Source: Ptiloglossa arizonensis (Eukaryota > Arthropoda > Insecta > Hymenoptera > Colletidae). From it: a DNA stretch of 64,000 nt. The stretch spans positions 8,990,001 to 9,054,000 of the forward strand of contig NC_135059.1 in assembly GCF_051014685.1 (NCBI RefSeq), in the 5' to 3' direction. The position numbers were made by a program, and so were the translations under genes. The notes under the pieces are model-generated. The model saw nothing but the letters and a program-made list of their open reading frames with translations. It made no database searches and was not told where the DNA came from. This document shows positions 1 to 10,770 of this stretch, piece by piece (position 1 is the stretch's first letter; each line of letters opens with the position of its first letter).

Positions 1-860
1 GGGTAAATTCGCTCCCTCTGATTAAATTTACGTAATATTTCTTAATTGAAAATAAAGTGTTCTTCGATTCTTTCCATTTCTAAAACCAACGAATATAAAA
101 TAAAAAAAAAATACCTCCATAAGATTAGTCGTATTTTCAATCTATTTCTACGTGTTAATTCACCCCTTGAAACATAGATATACATTTACTAATCACCCTG
201 CATAAATTTTCCCAGTACCTAATAACTAAAAATAAAATGTTCTTCGATTCTTCCTATCTCTAAAACCAATGAATATAAAATAAAAAAAAGAATACCTTCA
301 TAAAGTTAGTAGTATTTTCAACGTGTTAATTCGCCCCTTGAAACATAGATATACATTTACTACTCACCCTGTATAAATTTTCCTAGTATCTAATAACCAA
401 AAAGTAAAGTGTTCTTCAATTCTTCCTAACTCTAAAACCAACCAATTTCAATCTATTTCAATGAATTAATTCTTCCCTTGAAACCTACCTATACATTTAC
501 CAATCACCCTGCATAAATTTTCCTAGTACCTAATAACCAAAAAGTAAAGTGTTCTTCAATTCTTCCTAACTCTAAAACCAACCAATTTCAATCTATTTCA
601 ACGCGTTAATTCGCCCCTTGAAATATAGATATACATTTACTACTCACCCTGCATAAATTTTCCTAGTACCTAATAACCAAAAAGTAAAGTGTTCTTCAAT
701 TCTTCCTAACTCAAAAACCAACCAATTTCAATCTATTTCAATGAATTAATTCTTCCCTTGAAACCTACCAATACATTTACCAATCACCCTGCATAAATTT
801 TCCTAGTATTTAATTCCTTAGTATCTAAACCGAAACTAAAACGTTCTTTAATTCTTCCCA
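1..860 (-). repeat. 140-bp tandem satellite, family A, array 1
   Basis: At least four head-to-tail units; the landmark CCTAGTA(T/C)CTAATAACC recurs near 383, 521, 661 and 801, giving a period close to 140 bp, with older diverged copies to the left. Read on the minus strand each unit contains GAAGAAT.GAAGAA, a TTTTTAGTTATT-like stretch and ATTTATGCAGGGTGA. The same words occur on the plus strand at 25790-26620 and 30100-30850, so this is a dispersed family in opposite orientation. It is cut by the left window edge and shows no coding potential. Confidence 0.9.
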
Positions 861-1480
861 ACTGAAAAAATAAGAAATACAATACACACGTTCACAGGAC
901 GTGTTTCATTTATCTCCTTGCGTAGATACACCCCTCCCCCGCACCCGAAGCACGAATATTCATTTACGAATTACCTTGTACAAGAAAAGAGAGAAAAAAA
1001 GAAAAGGAAAAAAATTCCCGACACACGATCGCGGAGAATAACGATGAAATCCCGAGAGTGGAAGCAGACGGCGAGATACTCGAACACGACCCACATCGAC
1101 GCGATCGTCCGACCACCGTGGTGTAGTGATTCTGTTGTCGAACGAGTGGGTACACTTCTGCGTAATGCTACTTGCGAGGTAGCGTTACCAACGCGAGTAG
1201 ATCCTGACGGAAACAAATTCCGTGAATGATTCCACGGATTTAATCAATCGCGGAATTTAATTGTAGGCGGCGGCGATCGTTGTATAGGGGAGGGGAGAAC
1301 GCGTAGTCGACTTTGAAAAAAGGTCGAGCACCTTTGAAGCTCCGAACAATTTCCAAGCACAATCAATCCGGTCCTAATTAAAGCATCGACCTCGCCGCGC
1401 TAGCGTCGATCGCAATTAATTTCGCTGCAACTACGTCGCGGCGTCCAATCCGCGTCGGTTATGTGTGTAGAGAAACCAAG
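861..1480. other. unique sequence, moderately GC-rich, no gene seen
   Basis: A purine-rich stretch around 980-1015 is followed by mixed unique DNA (1030-1440) rich in CpG. The 103-codon plus ORF and the shorter minus ORFs have no splice context and unremarkable residue composition. I see no transcript signal. Confidence 0.4.
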
Positions 1481-1548
1481 AGAGAGAGAGAGAGAGTGAG
1501 TAGTGAAAAAGTGAAAAAGAGAGAAACGAAACGAAACGAAACGAAATG
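1480..1548. repeat. GA microsatellite and AAACG pentamer run
   Basis: A (GA)n stretch near 1480-1500 is followed by GTGAAAAA repeats and by tandem AAACG pentamers at about 1523-1545. Confidence 0.85.
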
Positions 1549-1599
1549 GAAAATAAAATAAACTTCTCTTCGTGCCAAACGCGATTATACCTAGGCCCC

Positions 1600-1890
1600 C
1601 GAGTGTTTCTATCTATCTCTCTTTCTTCCAGTCTCTCGTTTTCTCTCGATCCCCTTTCTTCTTTCACTTTCTCTCTTTCACCGATTCTCCCCCGCTCTAT
1701 TTTTCCCCTCCACACATTTTACCTCGCGTTTTCTCTCATTTTCTCTCACGACTCTTTCACCGATTCTCCCTCGCTCTATTTTTCCCCTCCACCCATTTCA
1801 CCTCGCGTTCTCCTCTCGTTTTCTCTCATTTTCTCTCACAACTCTTTCGCACATTCTCCCTCGTACCCTGTTCCTCTCCCTACCCCCGTA
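1600..1890. repeat. CT-rich degenerate minisatellite
   Basis: Pyrimidine-rich DNA in which a block starting CCGATTCTCCC (1681 and 1760) repeats with a period near 80 bp, with a third diverged copy towards 1850. The overlapping 150- and 127-codon plus ORFs and the 94-codon minus ORF are Ser/Phe/Leu- or Arg/Glu-rich artefacts of this composition. Confidence 0.75.
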
Positions 1891-2274
1891 TACGGAGTGT
1901 ACGTTTATTACCGGCGTTATACCACGCGCGCGCGGTTTATTATACACCTTCGTAGGTGGCAGCTTTATGATAGCTTAGCCCGCAGCGGTTCTCAATGATC
2001 TCCGCGAAAACCGAACCGCCCCCGTTCCCGCTCAACGGCCGCGTATTAGTCCTCGCACAAACGGCACATTATTATTCTATCGCGGCGGTGAATGCAGCTT
2101 CTTGGCCGAACGGGGCTGCGGTTTCCGTTCGAATGCGCCGCCAGGACACATTGTTGTATAAATCTCGAGCTTTTTCCAAGGCACCGAAACGGCCTCGGCG
2201 ACAATGCGACATCTTTGAATGGGCCTTCAATGCCGCCGCGACGCGGCCGGTAATGGGCGAACTTTTTAATCGGG
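1891..2274. other. GC-rich unique island
   Basis: CpG-rich unique sequence between two simple-sequence tracts. It holds no full exon with both splice signals. It could be regulatory DNA or an untranslated exon, but nothing in the sequence decides this. Confidence 0.3.
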
Positions 2275-2531
2275 CAGCTGAGAGGGAAAGAGAGACGCAG
2301 AAAAAGAGAAAGAGAGAGAAGAGAGAAAGAGAAAGAGAGGAAAAGAGATGAAGAGAGACGCAGAAAAAGAGAAAGAGAGAGAGAGAGAGAGAGTTCATAA
2401 AAAGAGAAAGAGAGATGAAGAGAGACGCAGAAAGAGAGAAAGAGAGAGAGAAGAGAGATGCAGAAAAAGAGAAAGAAAGAGAGAAAGAGAGATGCAGAAA
2501 AAGAGAAAGAGAGAAAGAGAGATGCAGAAAA

Positions 2532-2562
<31 letters not shown>

Positions 2563-2610
2563 AAGAGAGAAAGAGAAAGAGAGAGAAGAGAGAGAGAGAG
2601 TGAGAGAGTT
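2275..2610. repeat. GA-rich minisatellite
   Basis: Almost pure purine on the plus strand, with the phrase GAGATGCAGAAAAAGAGAAA repeated at irregular spacing in a GAGA background. Overlapping ORFs on both strands (Arg/Glu/Lys or Ser/Leu/Phe) are composition artefacts. GAGA tracts can bind GAGA-factor-type proteins in insects, but no evidence of use is visible here. Confidence 0.9.
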
Positions 2611-3234
2611 TTTCAGCTTTCAATAAATCATAGGCGCACGTACGACTGTATTAAGGGCGGCGGTTGGTGAACGAAGAGGCGGGAACGGGGGGCAGGGAGG
2701 GCGGCTAGACGAAATTCCCCGGAGGCAGAGTCGGTTAAAATATCGACAAATTTCCGATGACTGCCCCCATCCCCATTTTCTCCACTCTCTATCCACCCCT
2801 TCTCTCAACGGTGGCTGCAAGAAAGAAATATCTCGCGGACCCCGTACCGGGCACGTATTTCTCTTTTTCTCTTTTTCTTTTTCTTTTTTTATTTCTAAAG
2901 CAGCCCCCTTATCGACGGAGATTCACCGGCGGTGATAATTTCACTTGAGAATTTTTTGATTCGACGAGTACGCGGTTCTCACGCCCATATTTCGCGATCT
3001 TCCATGCGAACGATGCTTTACGATTCGGTTCTGGCGATTACGGTGCGTAGAATTGTTTTTTATTGGCTTGTTTGGAAAATCAGTTCGTTTTTTCTTTTTT
3101 TTTTTGGTGAAAATGAAACACGATTTTTTTAGAGTGTATAAACGTTTCATTGAATTATATATTCTACGTTTTGGAAAACGAAATGATTCTTCGGACAACC
3201 CAATACGTTGAGGTTATAATTTGAACGAGAATGA
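2611..3234. other. mixed unique sequence, no gene seen
   Basis: Moderately GC-rich to about 2940, then AT-rich, with T/C runs at 2857-2900 and 3085-3105. No ORF is bounded by credible splice or start signals. Confidence 0.35.
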
Positions 3235-3460
3235 CGAGTCGAAGAACCGGTGCTAGGTCGATCGACGCCATTTTGCATACTCTTTTCGATTTATAAGGGA
3301 ACGGTTGATTACTCGAGGCAGAACGAGTCACGTATTTAAATTAGGTACACGTAACAATGTTTGTAGGTCGAAATTGACCATTTTGCGAACTTTTTTCGAT
3401 TTATGAACGAACATTATTCGAGGCAGAGCAAATCAAACTCGGTACATATAACGATGTGTA
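3235..3460. repeat. two-copy tandem duplication, ~110 bp
   Basis: The phrase CCATTTTGC followed by a CTTTTTTCGATTTAT-like stretch occurs at 3268 and 3378. Both copies continue into an ATT.CTCGAGGCAGA-like phrase and a GGTACA.(G/A)TAAC phrase. Divergence of roughly one fifth suggests an old duplication. Confidence 0.75.
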
Positions 3461-3940
3461 TATTTTGAATTTAGAAACTGATATTCAGTTAAGTGATCAT
3501 ATTTGAAATTTCTTTTCTTTTCAATGCACTCGATATCGTTTTAAACCACGTACAAATGCCACAATTGTTTCTAACAAATAGAATTTGACGATAAAAAATT
3601 ACTTTCGAACGAACCTTCTCTTCCAAACTTACTTTCAACAGAAGCACACAATCCTTCACACAATTGCAAAAGTAATTACTCTTAAAAAAAAATTCCAAAA
3701 CGTGGTCCTAAAAAACCAATTCCACGGTAATTCCAAAATTTATATCATTCTTCCCCTCATCGTTTCAATTTTAACTAAAAAAAAAAAGAAGAAAAATTTT
3801 TCCATTTTTCGTTAGAATCGAACGTTAGAGTCTCTTCGAATTCGAGGAATTCAATCTTCGTCGCTCCAATGTTCAGAGTGAACGATTCTACGGTGTCTCC
3901 GTAGAATTTTCCAGACTCGGTAATTAAAATGTCAAAGCGT
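3461..3940. other. AT-rich sequence, no feature
   Basis: Low-complexity AT-rich DNA with an A-run at 3777-3797. The small ORFs on either strand are Lys/Ile/Phe/Asn-rich and not convincing. Confidence 0.4.
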
Positions 3941-4553
3941 CGCGTGGCGTCGGAACGGCCACGGCGCAAACACGAACCAACGCGGTGGAACGTGCGTCGA
4001 TCGTGTGGGCGTAGCGGAGAACACGCGGAAGCGCCGAATTAGGAAGGTTAGGAAGTCGCTTTGCGGCTGAATGTTTGGCATTCTAATGAGGAAGGCGGCG
4101 TTTACACGCCTTATGCTTCGTTCACGTTGCGCGTACGCCGCGATAACAATCGCGCTCACGCTGGTTCGTTTGCTCGCTTGCTCGCTTGCTCGCTCGCTCG
4201 TGTGGGCGACACGCGTCGATTGTTCGAAACCGCCTTGTCCAATTTCCGATTTACTAATACGCGTCGGTCGATAATCTCCCGATTACCGGGTTTCGCTCGT
4301 GTTTCGCGGCCATATTGGCAGGTTGTTGCTCCTACGGAGCGTGTGGTTCACGACGAGCACTCGTAGTTGCGCGAAAGCTCGAGGAGAACGCTCCGAATCC
4401 GACACGGTGCATACGCGACGAGCAATACGCTCGCGATTGGTGTTACGCGTAAATCTGTATTGGAAGCGCGCCGAGGATACCGGAAATCGACGAAACTCGG
4501 AGGGAGAATCGTGACGGGACTGCGAGAGAAAGGGTGTTTCGACTCCGCGGTGA
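3941..4553. other. CpG-rich island with GCTC/GCTT microsatellite
   Basis: Unique CpG-rich sequence containing a short GCTC/GCTT run at about 4170-4200. A 101-codon plus ORF starts at 4061 and a 75-codon minus ORF covers 3932-4159; neither has paired splice sites. The island directly precedes the ~150-bp array. A promoter or conserved regulatory element is possible but unproven. Confidence 0.35.
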
Positions 4554-5160
4554 GAACGCGGCTTAAGGGTAGCTGTGGTTGGAAATAGGATTAACGAAGA
4601 AGTTCAACGAGGGTGAAAAATTATGGAAAAGTTAATATTCAACTGTAGAATGTTTTGTAGGATAATTGTGAGAAATTTTTTCACGTGCAGATGAAAATAT
4701 GACGTGAGAATGCGGCTTAAAGGTAGCTGTGATTGGAAATACTATTAACGAAGAAGTTCGACGAGGGTGACGAATTATAGAAAAGTCAGGAGGAAAATGT
4801 TTTGTAGGATAATGTTAAGCTATTTTTTTACGTACAGAGGAAACCGTGGCGTGAGAACGCGGCTTAAGGGTAGCTGTGGTTGGAAATACGATTAACGAAG
4901 AAGTTCAACGAGGGTGAAAAATTACAGAAAAATTACGAGGAGAAGTACGTAGGATAATTTTGAGCTCTTTTTCAACGTGCAGAGGAGAATGTGTCATGAG
5001 AATGTGGCTTAAGGATAGTCGTGATTGGAAATACGATTAACGAAGAAGTTCAACGAGGGTGGAAAATGATAGAACAGTCAACATTCTCCTCCGGAATGTT
5101 TTCTAGGATAACGTTAAGCGATTATTTCACGTGCAGATGAAAATGTGACGTGAGAACGCG
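4554..5160. repeat. ~150-bp tandem repeat, four units
   Basis: The anchor GAA(C/T)GCGGCTTAAGGGTAGC starts units at 4554, 4708, 4855 and 5000, and a fifth partial anchor is at 5154, so periods are 145-154 bp. Every unit carries GATTAACGAAGAAGTTCAACG-type and TTTCACGTGCAGA-type blocks. The recurrent CGTGAGAA just before the anchor resembles a splice donor but is part of the repeat. Confidence 0.92.
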
Positions 5161-5190
5161 GCTTAAGAGCTGAGAGCGCGGATACGACAA

Positions 5191-5402
5191 GCAGTGGCGT
5201 CCTCTCACGGAGTCGAATTATCATCTGGTTGTCAGGATGTATTTACGAGTGATCGGTGACCGATGAAAAGTGTACAGGATGTTCAACATCTACCGATCGG
5301 TAAAATGTTAATAACGCAGATAGTGAGAGAGAAAGAGAGAAAGAATTAACACGCGGATCCGGCATGCAGTGGCGTCCTCTCACGGAGTCGAATTATCATC
5401 TC
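5191..5402. repeat. 37-bp perfect direct repeat pair
   Basis: The segment beginning GCAGTGGCGTCCTCTCACGG and running into CGAATTATCATCT occurs at 5191 and again at 5366, identical over about 37 bp, 175 bp apart. The intervening DNA is not otherwise repeated and includes GAGAGAAAGAGAGAAAGA at about 5325-5345. Confidence 0.85.
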
Positions 5403-6090
5403 GATTTGGTCGCATGATTAACCCCGAGAGGGTCACGGTAACAAGCGGAGAAACCTCGAAGAGAGATCCGTTGCCTTCGCCGCGCTCGATTACGCCGCGC
5501 GCCGATATTTCACGTCGCTTCCGGTTCCACAGCCACTCCAGCCGGCAGAGGTTACGAGACTTTATTCGCGAGGGAGCCACGGAGAGATGGCGGGGACATG
5601 GAGGGCACAGGGGGCGGGAGACAGAGACGGAAACAAAGAGCCTTCGCTCGAGAATTAATTTCAATTGGATTACCGTGAATATTGTCAGCGCCGCGTCGGC
5701 ACGACGCATTCCACTCGGAGGCTGCGCGTCGCGACGCGCAAAGTCACGACTCTTTCATCTTATAACGAACTACCGTGGAACGAGCAATTATCGTTTAATG
5801 CGAAGTAATGCCCTCGAAAGGTTCTCAATTTTTCCTCAGGACTTCTTTCTCTAACGTTTGCTCGTCGGTCGCACGAAAGGCGAACGCTCGGATAAAAGAG
5901 CGATCCGTGTTCAGGACGAGTGAAACGCACACCGGGAACTTTTAACGTAAAAACGATCCCTTCGCGTCGTGATCGCGTTAGGCGATGACGGCGCCCCTCG
6001 ATTGGTTGCGAGCTCTTCGAGAATTGAGTAGTTTTCTTTTTACAGGGATGGTGAAGTCGAAGGCGATACGCGACGATGAGGTTATGTCGA
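5403..6090. other. GC-rich unique island
   Basis: CpG-rich unique DNA. A 161-codon plus ORF (5369-5854) begins inside the direct repeat and is Arg/Ser-rich; the opposite strand is also open, which is typical of GC-rich non-coding DNA. I do not call a gene. Confidence 0.3.
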
Positions 6091-6099
6091 TGTCGATGA

Positions 6100-7110
6100 G
6101 AGTAATGAGAATTTTTGGAGGCGAAAGTTTCGTGTGTTGTTGTTGTTTAAGTAACTTAGATAATGGTGCAAATGGGGTGAAGTTGTAGGGGATGAGAAAA
6201 AGAGAAGAAAAATATAATATGGTATGCAGAAAACAATTTGGTTCAAATACGGCGCGAAAAGTCCTTTTATAACACGGTTTGACTCTTTGCATTCGAAGTT
6301 TACTCTGTGAGGGTGAACTATTTGATTGATACTACGTTTTTCCGGAAATCGAGTATTTTTTTTTTAAGGGAAATTAAATTCGAAGACGTTATGCAATAAT
6401 TGTGAGAATTTGTAGAGGCAGAAGTTTATTGTTATTTAAGTAAAAATTGTATAAGTACAAGTATTGAAAATCTTACAATTTCAAGTATTGAAAATCTTAC
6501 AATTTCTAGTATTGAAAATCTTACAATTTCAAGTATTGGAAATCTTACAATTTCTAGTATTGAAAATCTTACAATTTCAAGTATTGAAAATCTTTCAATT
6601 TCAAGTATTGAAAATCTTACAATTTCAAGTATTGAAAATCTTACAATTTCAAGTATTGAAAATCTTTCAATTTCAAGTATTGAAAATCTTACAATTTCAA
6701 GTATTGAAAATCTTACAATTTCAAGTATTGGAAATCTTACAATTTCAAGTATTGAAAATCTTACAATTTCCAGTATTGAAAATCGTACAAAGTGGAGTAA
6801 TAAAGTAGTAGAAGTTGAGAAAAATAGGAGAGAAGTATAATACAGTTGACTCTCTTACAACACGGTATTTTGAAAATACTGTTTTAGTATTACCAAATTT
6901 GATTTATAGAAGCAAAAGTGTATCCTTACTTTATCAACTTTGAAAACAGAAGGGAAATGTAACACACCTGACTCTTTTATAATACGTTACTCCAAAATCA
7001 CGGCTCTGATATAATGAAATATTATTTACAGAAGCAAAAGCTAGTGTATCGTTATTTAACTATCTTCGAAAACGGTAGAAAATGGAGTAAAGTAGTAGAA
7101 GATAAGAAAA
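6100..7110. repeat. old composite repeat, irregular copies
   Basis: Related blocks recur at about 6110-6300, 6405-6455, 6780-6900 and 6900-7110: a GAGGC(A/G)(A/G)AAGTTT-like box, TTATTTAA, TGGAGTAA, AGAAAAATA and a TTATAA(C/T)ACG(G/T)T box. The tight 24-bp array at 6455-6795 sits inside one of these copies, so it arose by later local amplification. Confidence 0.6.
6455..6795. repeat. 24-bp minisatellite, about 14 copies
   Basis: Unit AAGTATTGAAAATCTTACAATTTC repeated about fourteen times with point variants (CTAG for CAAG, TTTCAA for TTACAA). The 24-bp period is divisible by three, so an open 8-residue repeat rich in Leu, Gln, Phe, Ile and Lys is produced. The frame has no ATG and is treated as an artefact. 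Confidence 0.95.
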
Positions 7111-7139
7111 ATAGAAGAGCCCCAATGTCGCCTTTGGAG

Positions 7140-7650
7140 ACTGCAGGGCTCGATTATCCTATTCCGATATAATTAAAAAGTTTTCAAGAGTTGACTGCTA
7201 CAGTGTACAATGTACTTTAAAAACCTATAGTTTTCAGGAAATCCCGTCGGTATAGTTTCTAACTTACATTTACTACGAGAATAATATAAAAAAAAAGGTC
7301 AATCTGTCGATTAGTGGCTTCCTCTTCGATTTTAATAATTTTTAATATTTACATTCCGAGCAATTTCTTTCCCGTACCAATAATAGGCGGTCAGCCTTAA
7401 TTTCCGAGATATTCGCAAAAAAGTTTTGCCACTCTACGATTGAACGAGCGTATCTCCATCTCTACTTATCTTTTATAAACTTATGAATTAAAATCGACAG
7501 TGTCTTCCTAGAAATTTGCTGTTTCCATTCTAATATAATTAAAAAGTTTAGAGGAATTGGCAACTGTCTTCACTGTACTTTAAAAGTATATTTTTTCTAA
7601 ACAACACCACAGTTTCCACCTGAAATTTACTACAATGAAAAGTATGTTAA
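7140..7650. repeat. diverged two-copy duplication
   Basis: Blocks at about 7150-7290 and 7510-7640 share TATAATTAAAAAGTTT, TGTACTTTAAAA and TTTACTAC.A.AA phrases in the same order, offset about 350 bp. The intervening segment 7365-7440 (CCAATAATAGGCGGT.. CGAGATATTCGC) resembles 20915-21045, making it part of a dispersed family. Confidence 0.55.
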
Positions 7651-8560
7651 CAAAAAAATTGAATACCTTTTGTACGATTACACATTCATTTTTCATCAAA
7701 TGTTAAATTAACGATAAGTGTGTAGCAAATCTTTCGTTCGCACCGACTTGAAAAACACGCTCAGATCGGCGTCTATTCGTCACGGTAAATAAACATTCTT
7801 ATTCTAAATGAAAAAATTTTATAACTCCCATAACCGTGCTCCCGATTAATCAAGATTCCTCCGTGCAATATCGACCCTTCGTGCAAACAATCCAGCAACG
7901 GTCTTCGAGCAAATAAAATCGATGGTCGAGCAGAAAAAATCTTGACACTCCCCCGTATAAATAATACTAAACGTTAATCGAGATGTAACCCATATTGTTA
8001 TTCGTCTAAAAAGAACCAATCGATTCGAAAATGAACAATCCTGTAGACGCGTACTTCGAACGAAAACGGTTAAATTTATTCGCAATGAGAGAAACGAATC
8101 CAAGGGAGATTCCCGCCAAAAAAATAAAAAAACAGATAAAAGAGTCTCCGAATACACCGATAATCTTCCATAGTCGAATTTCCCTGTCGCGAACGACAAT
8201 CGAGCGTTTTCCTCTCGTTAGCCGGTATCCAGTGTCGTGGAACGTCGTTCATACGAAGCTACGAAGAAGTCCGGCACCACTGACGGTGTATCTCCGCCAA
8301 TGAAAACGGATGCAACCTTTTTCCACCGTTTCAAAGGCAAAAGTGACATACACACACATAGATACATACATATACACGCGGGAACAAATACATCGTACGG
8401 AGACACTGGCGTGGAAAGAGGCCAGAGAGGAGGCCGATACAAGGCTCATTGTTGCCACGCTGGCGAGCCTATTGTACAGGAGTTTCGCCAAAGTTCGCCA
8501 ATTTGCGTTTTCTCGAACGCGACAAAGACGACGGTCGAAGGACGCCGCCTTCGGATAATA
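7651..8560. other. unique sequence, no confident gene
   Basis: AT-rich to about 8010, then more balanced. Opposed ORFs of 90 codons (plus, 8031-8303) and 117 codons (minus, 8199-7846) overlap, as do several around 8237-8850. None has paired splice sites. A short CACACACATAGATACATACA microsatellite lies at about 8350-8390. Confidence 0.35.
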
Positions 8561-8770
8561 TTTCCATGCTCTCTACCCCCACCCCAGCTTACTCTCGCTC
8601 CCCACCCCAGCCTACTCTCGCTCCCCACCCTTCTCCTCTCGCTCGACAATACTTTCCAGCCGTCCGTTCGCGCTTCTTTTACCCCCACCCGCGCGCTCCG
8701 CTACCGACTACCCCCACTCCTCCTCCACCAGTATCTACCCCAGCCTACCTACGCGCGAGCGAACCATTCT
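8560..8770. repeat. C-rich degenerate tandem repeat
   Basis: CCCCAGCTTACTCTCGCTCC and CCCCAGCCTACTCTCGCTCC are adjacent, followed by further CCCCACCC-type blocks. The high pyrimidine content explains the long Pro/Ser ORFs in this interval. Confidence 0.7.
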
Positions 8771-9010
8771 TCCTCGTTCTTTCGACAGGACCGCGGTGGA
8801 GGATCCTTTTATGCGGACCCATCGTCGCGCGAGGGGCGTTAAAAGGAAACTAAAGACGGACGGTGGGGGGAGAGGGGGATGATAATAATCATCGTCGCGC
8901 GTAATGACGATGATAAAGGAGACGATAATGGGCCTTCCGACGCGATGGTGGTGGGGGGGAGAGACGACCGACCGACCGGAGGCGAACCGACTCCAGAGAA
9001 ACCCTTAACG

Positions 9011-9085
9011 GGGTATTCTTGTCTAGAATTAAAAATAAAATTGATTTCTTTTTTTCTTTTTTTTTTATTGCTTTCCCTTAACACG
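9011..9085. repeat. dispersed repeat, copy 1 of pair
   Basis: GGTATTCTTGTCT.GAATTAAAAA, a long T/C run and ATTGC.TTCC.TT match 61572-61645 in the same order and orientation, 52 kb away. Both copies abut a CCCTTAA/TTAAC or TAAGGG phrase. This looks like a short interspersed element or a transposon relic. Confidence 0.6.
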
Positions 9086-9554
9086 TTAACTGTCACGATG
9101 GATTGTGGGGACCGGGGTTCCAATGTTACAACGATTTTATATAAAGTGTGTATAAATGTTTTCGATGTTGATCGAAAGTGGAGTACCGAATAATGAAAAA
9201 TCATATTGAATTATTGAAATCGATTTTCAAAATCGGGTAATAATGGCTGGTATTGGAATATTGGATAATATAATATTTAGCCCGGACACCTATAACAAAA
9301 TTTTACTTTCTCACTCTACACGTCTATATCGTACGGTGGTCGACAGAGAGGGAACATTTTAGGATGCGCGTAGCTGGGGAATTATAAAGTGCACAAATAC
9401 GCGTATACGGTGCATAAATAGGTAACAGTTTGATAATAACGAATAACAGATGTCGCGATTATTAACTTACACGGGTGCTTATAATTGAATACTTAAAGCG
9501 TGTATTTCGAAATCGTAACTGTTGTTTAATTTCACATAATTCTCGTTAATATTG
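9086..9554. other. AT-rich unique sequence
   Basis: No ORF, splice pair or repeat of note. Contains GATAATAAT-type motifs only. Confidence 0.4.
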
Positions 9555-10030
9555 ATAATAATTGCTTCGATAAAATCAATTTTCGTGGCAGTAATCGCTT
9601 CAATGAAATCAACCTTTGGGCAATAATTGCTTCGATAAAATCAACTATCGGGCAATAATTGTTTCAATAAAGTCAACTACCCAGCAATGATTGCTTCAAT
9701 GAAATTAAATTTCGAGCAATAGTTGCTTCGATAAAATCAACCTTCGAGCAACAATTACTTCAATGAACACAGCTTTCGGGCAATAATTTCTCTAGTAAAA
9801 TCAACTTTCGGACAATAATCGTTTCAATAAACTCAACTCTTCCACAATAATTTATTTAGCAAAATCAACTTTCGGGTAATAATTGTTTCAATGAACTCAA
9901 CTTTCGGGCAACAATTTCTTTAGTAAAATTCGGACAATAATTGCTCCAGTAAAATCATCTTCCAGGTAACAATTGCTTCGGTCAAATCAACATTTGGACG
10001 ATTATTGCTACGGTAAAATCACTTTTGAGC
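9555..10030. repeat. 33-bp minisatellite, about 14 copies
   Basis: Unit of the form GCTTC(A/G)AT(A/G)AAATCAACTT with TCGGGCAATAATT, repeated about fourteen times with substitutions and occasional indels. It ends about 25 bp before the donor of the minus-strand exon at 10276-10056, so it would lie in the following intron. Confidence 0.92.
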
Positions 10031-10055
10031 AATGGGCCGCATTCTAGGGACTTAC

Positions 10056-10276
10056 GGGCCACTCATGTGACACTATCGCAGTCCACAGGGACGTTCCGCG
10101 CGACACGATCGCAGTTGTACATTCTCGAGAGGCCAGGGCCTCGTTTTGGGGGGGCGTTGCGTCGAACAAGAGACGCCTACGCCGCGGGCTGAACGGGGAT
10201 TGGAGGGGGGTGAAACGTTGATGGAATCTGTCGCGAGTACGAGACGAGAAGACGAGGGAACCGCGCGCGGCCGGTC
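10056..10276 (-). CDS. candidate internal or terminal exon, minus strand, product unknown
   Basis: On the minus strand a long pyrimidine tract (plus 10287-10350) leads to TAGTCTTTCAG at the acceptor, and the segment ends CCC|GTAAGT at plus 10055-10050. The 221-bp segment is GC-rich and open in two frames. In the frame that starts with two bases of a split codon, it is open to the donor and ends ..SHEWP. In the frame that starts in phase 0, it stops a few codons before the donor (..ERPCGLR stop), which would suit a last coding exon joined to 12049-11904. I recognise no domain. A non-coding transcript is an equal possibility. Both splice signals being strong is the reason for the call. Confidence 0.4.
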
Positions 10277-10570
10277 CTGAAAGACTAAACGGCGCGACGA
10301 AAAAGAAAAAAAAAAGAAAAAAGGAAAAAGAAAAAGGAAAAGAAAAAACGAGGAGACGAAAAGCTGGAAGCGGCGTTGCACGGAGAGGGGGGAGCGAAGA
10401 AAGCTCCCCATACACGACGTAGAGAACGGTAGAGTGGTTCTCGAGCCTCCGGCGATCGAAAAGTATCACGGAAACGCGTCCTCCGGAGAGGATTTTCGAC
10501 GCGTTCGAGGCCGCTCTGCGGCGAGCCGCGAGACCCGCCTCGAGACGCTACGCGCTCGAAAGAAGATTGA

Positions 10571-10770
10571 AAATTGTGCGCGCGAGTTCATCGATAATCT
10601 TTCGTCTTAAGTCTCGTAACGATAATGCACGGTTTTGTGAAAATCTGCACGTTTAACTTTCCACGATTGGAAATTGTGCGTGGGAGTTTTCCTATAATCT
10701 TTCGTCTTAACTTTCGTAACGATAATGCACGGTTTTGTGAAAATCTGCATGGTTAATTTTCCACGATGAT
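10571..10770. repeat. 100-bp tandem duplication, two copies
   Basis: AAATTGTGCG starts at 10571 and 10671; both copies continue through AATCTTTCGTCTTAA, GTAACGATAATGCACGG and TTTTGTGAAAATCTGCA with only scattered differences. If the flanking exons are real it lies in their shared intron. Confidence 0.92.

Noticed and set aside
383..820. Minus-strand CAGG|GTGAGTAG donor-like motifs
   Set aside because: They belong to the conserved core of the family A repeat unit.
1495..1505. GTGAGTAG donor-like motif
   Set aside because: Part of the GA microsatellite with no open exon upstream.
6464..6808. 114-codon 8-residue-repeat ORF
   Set aside because: No ATG at the start (TTG), and the period of 24 bp explains openness.
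8237..8853. 201- and 134-codon plus ORFs
   Set aside because: They run through a C-rich degenerate repeat and overlap in different frames; no splice sites.
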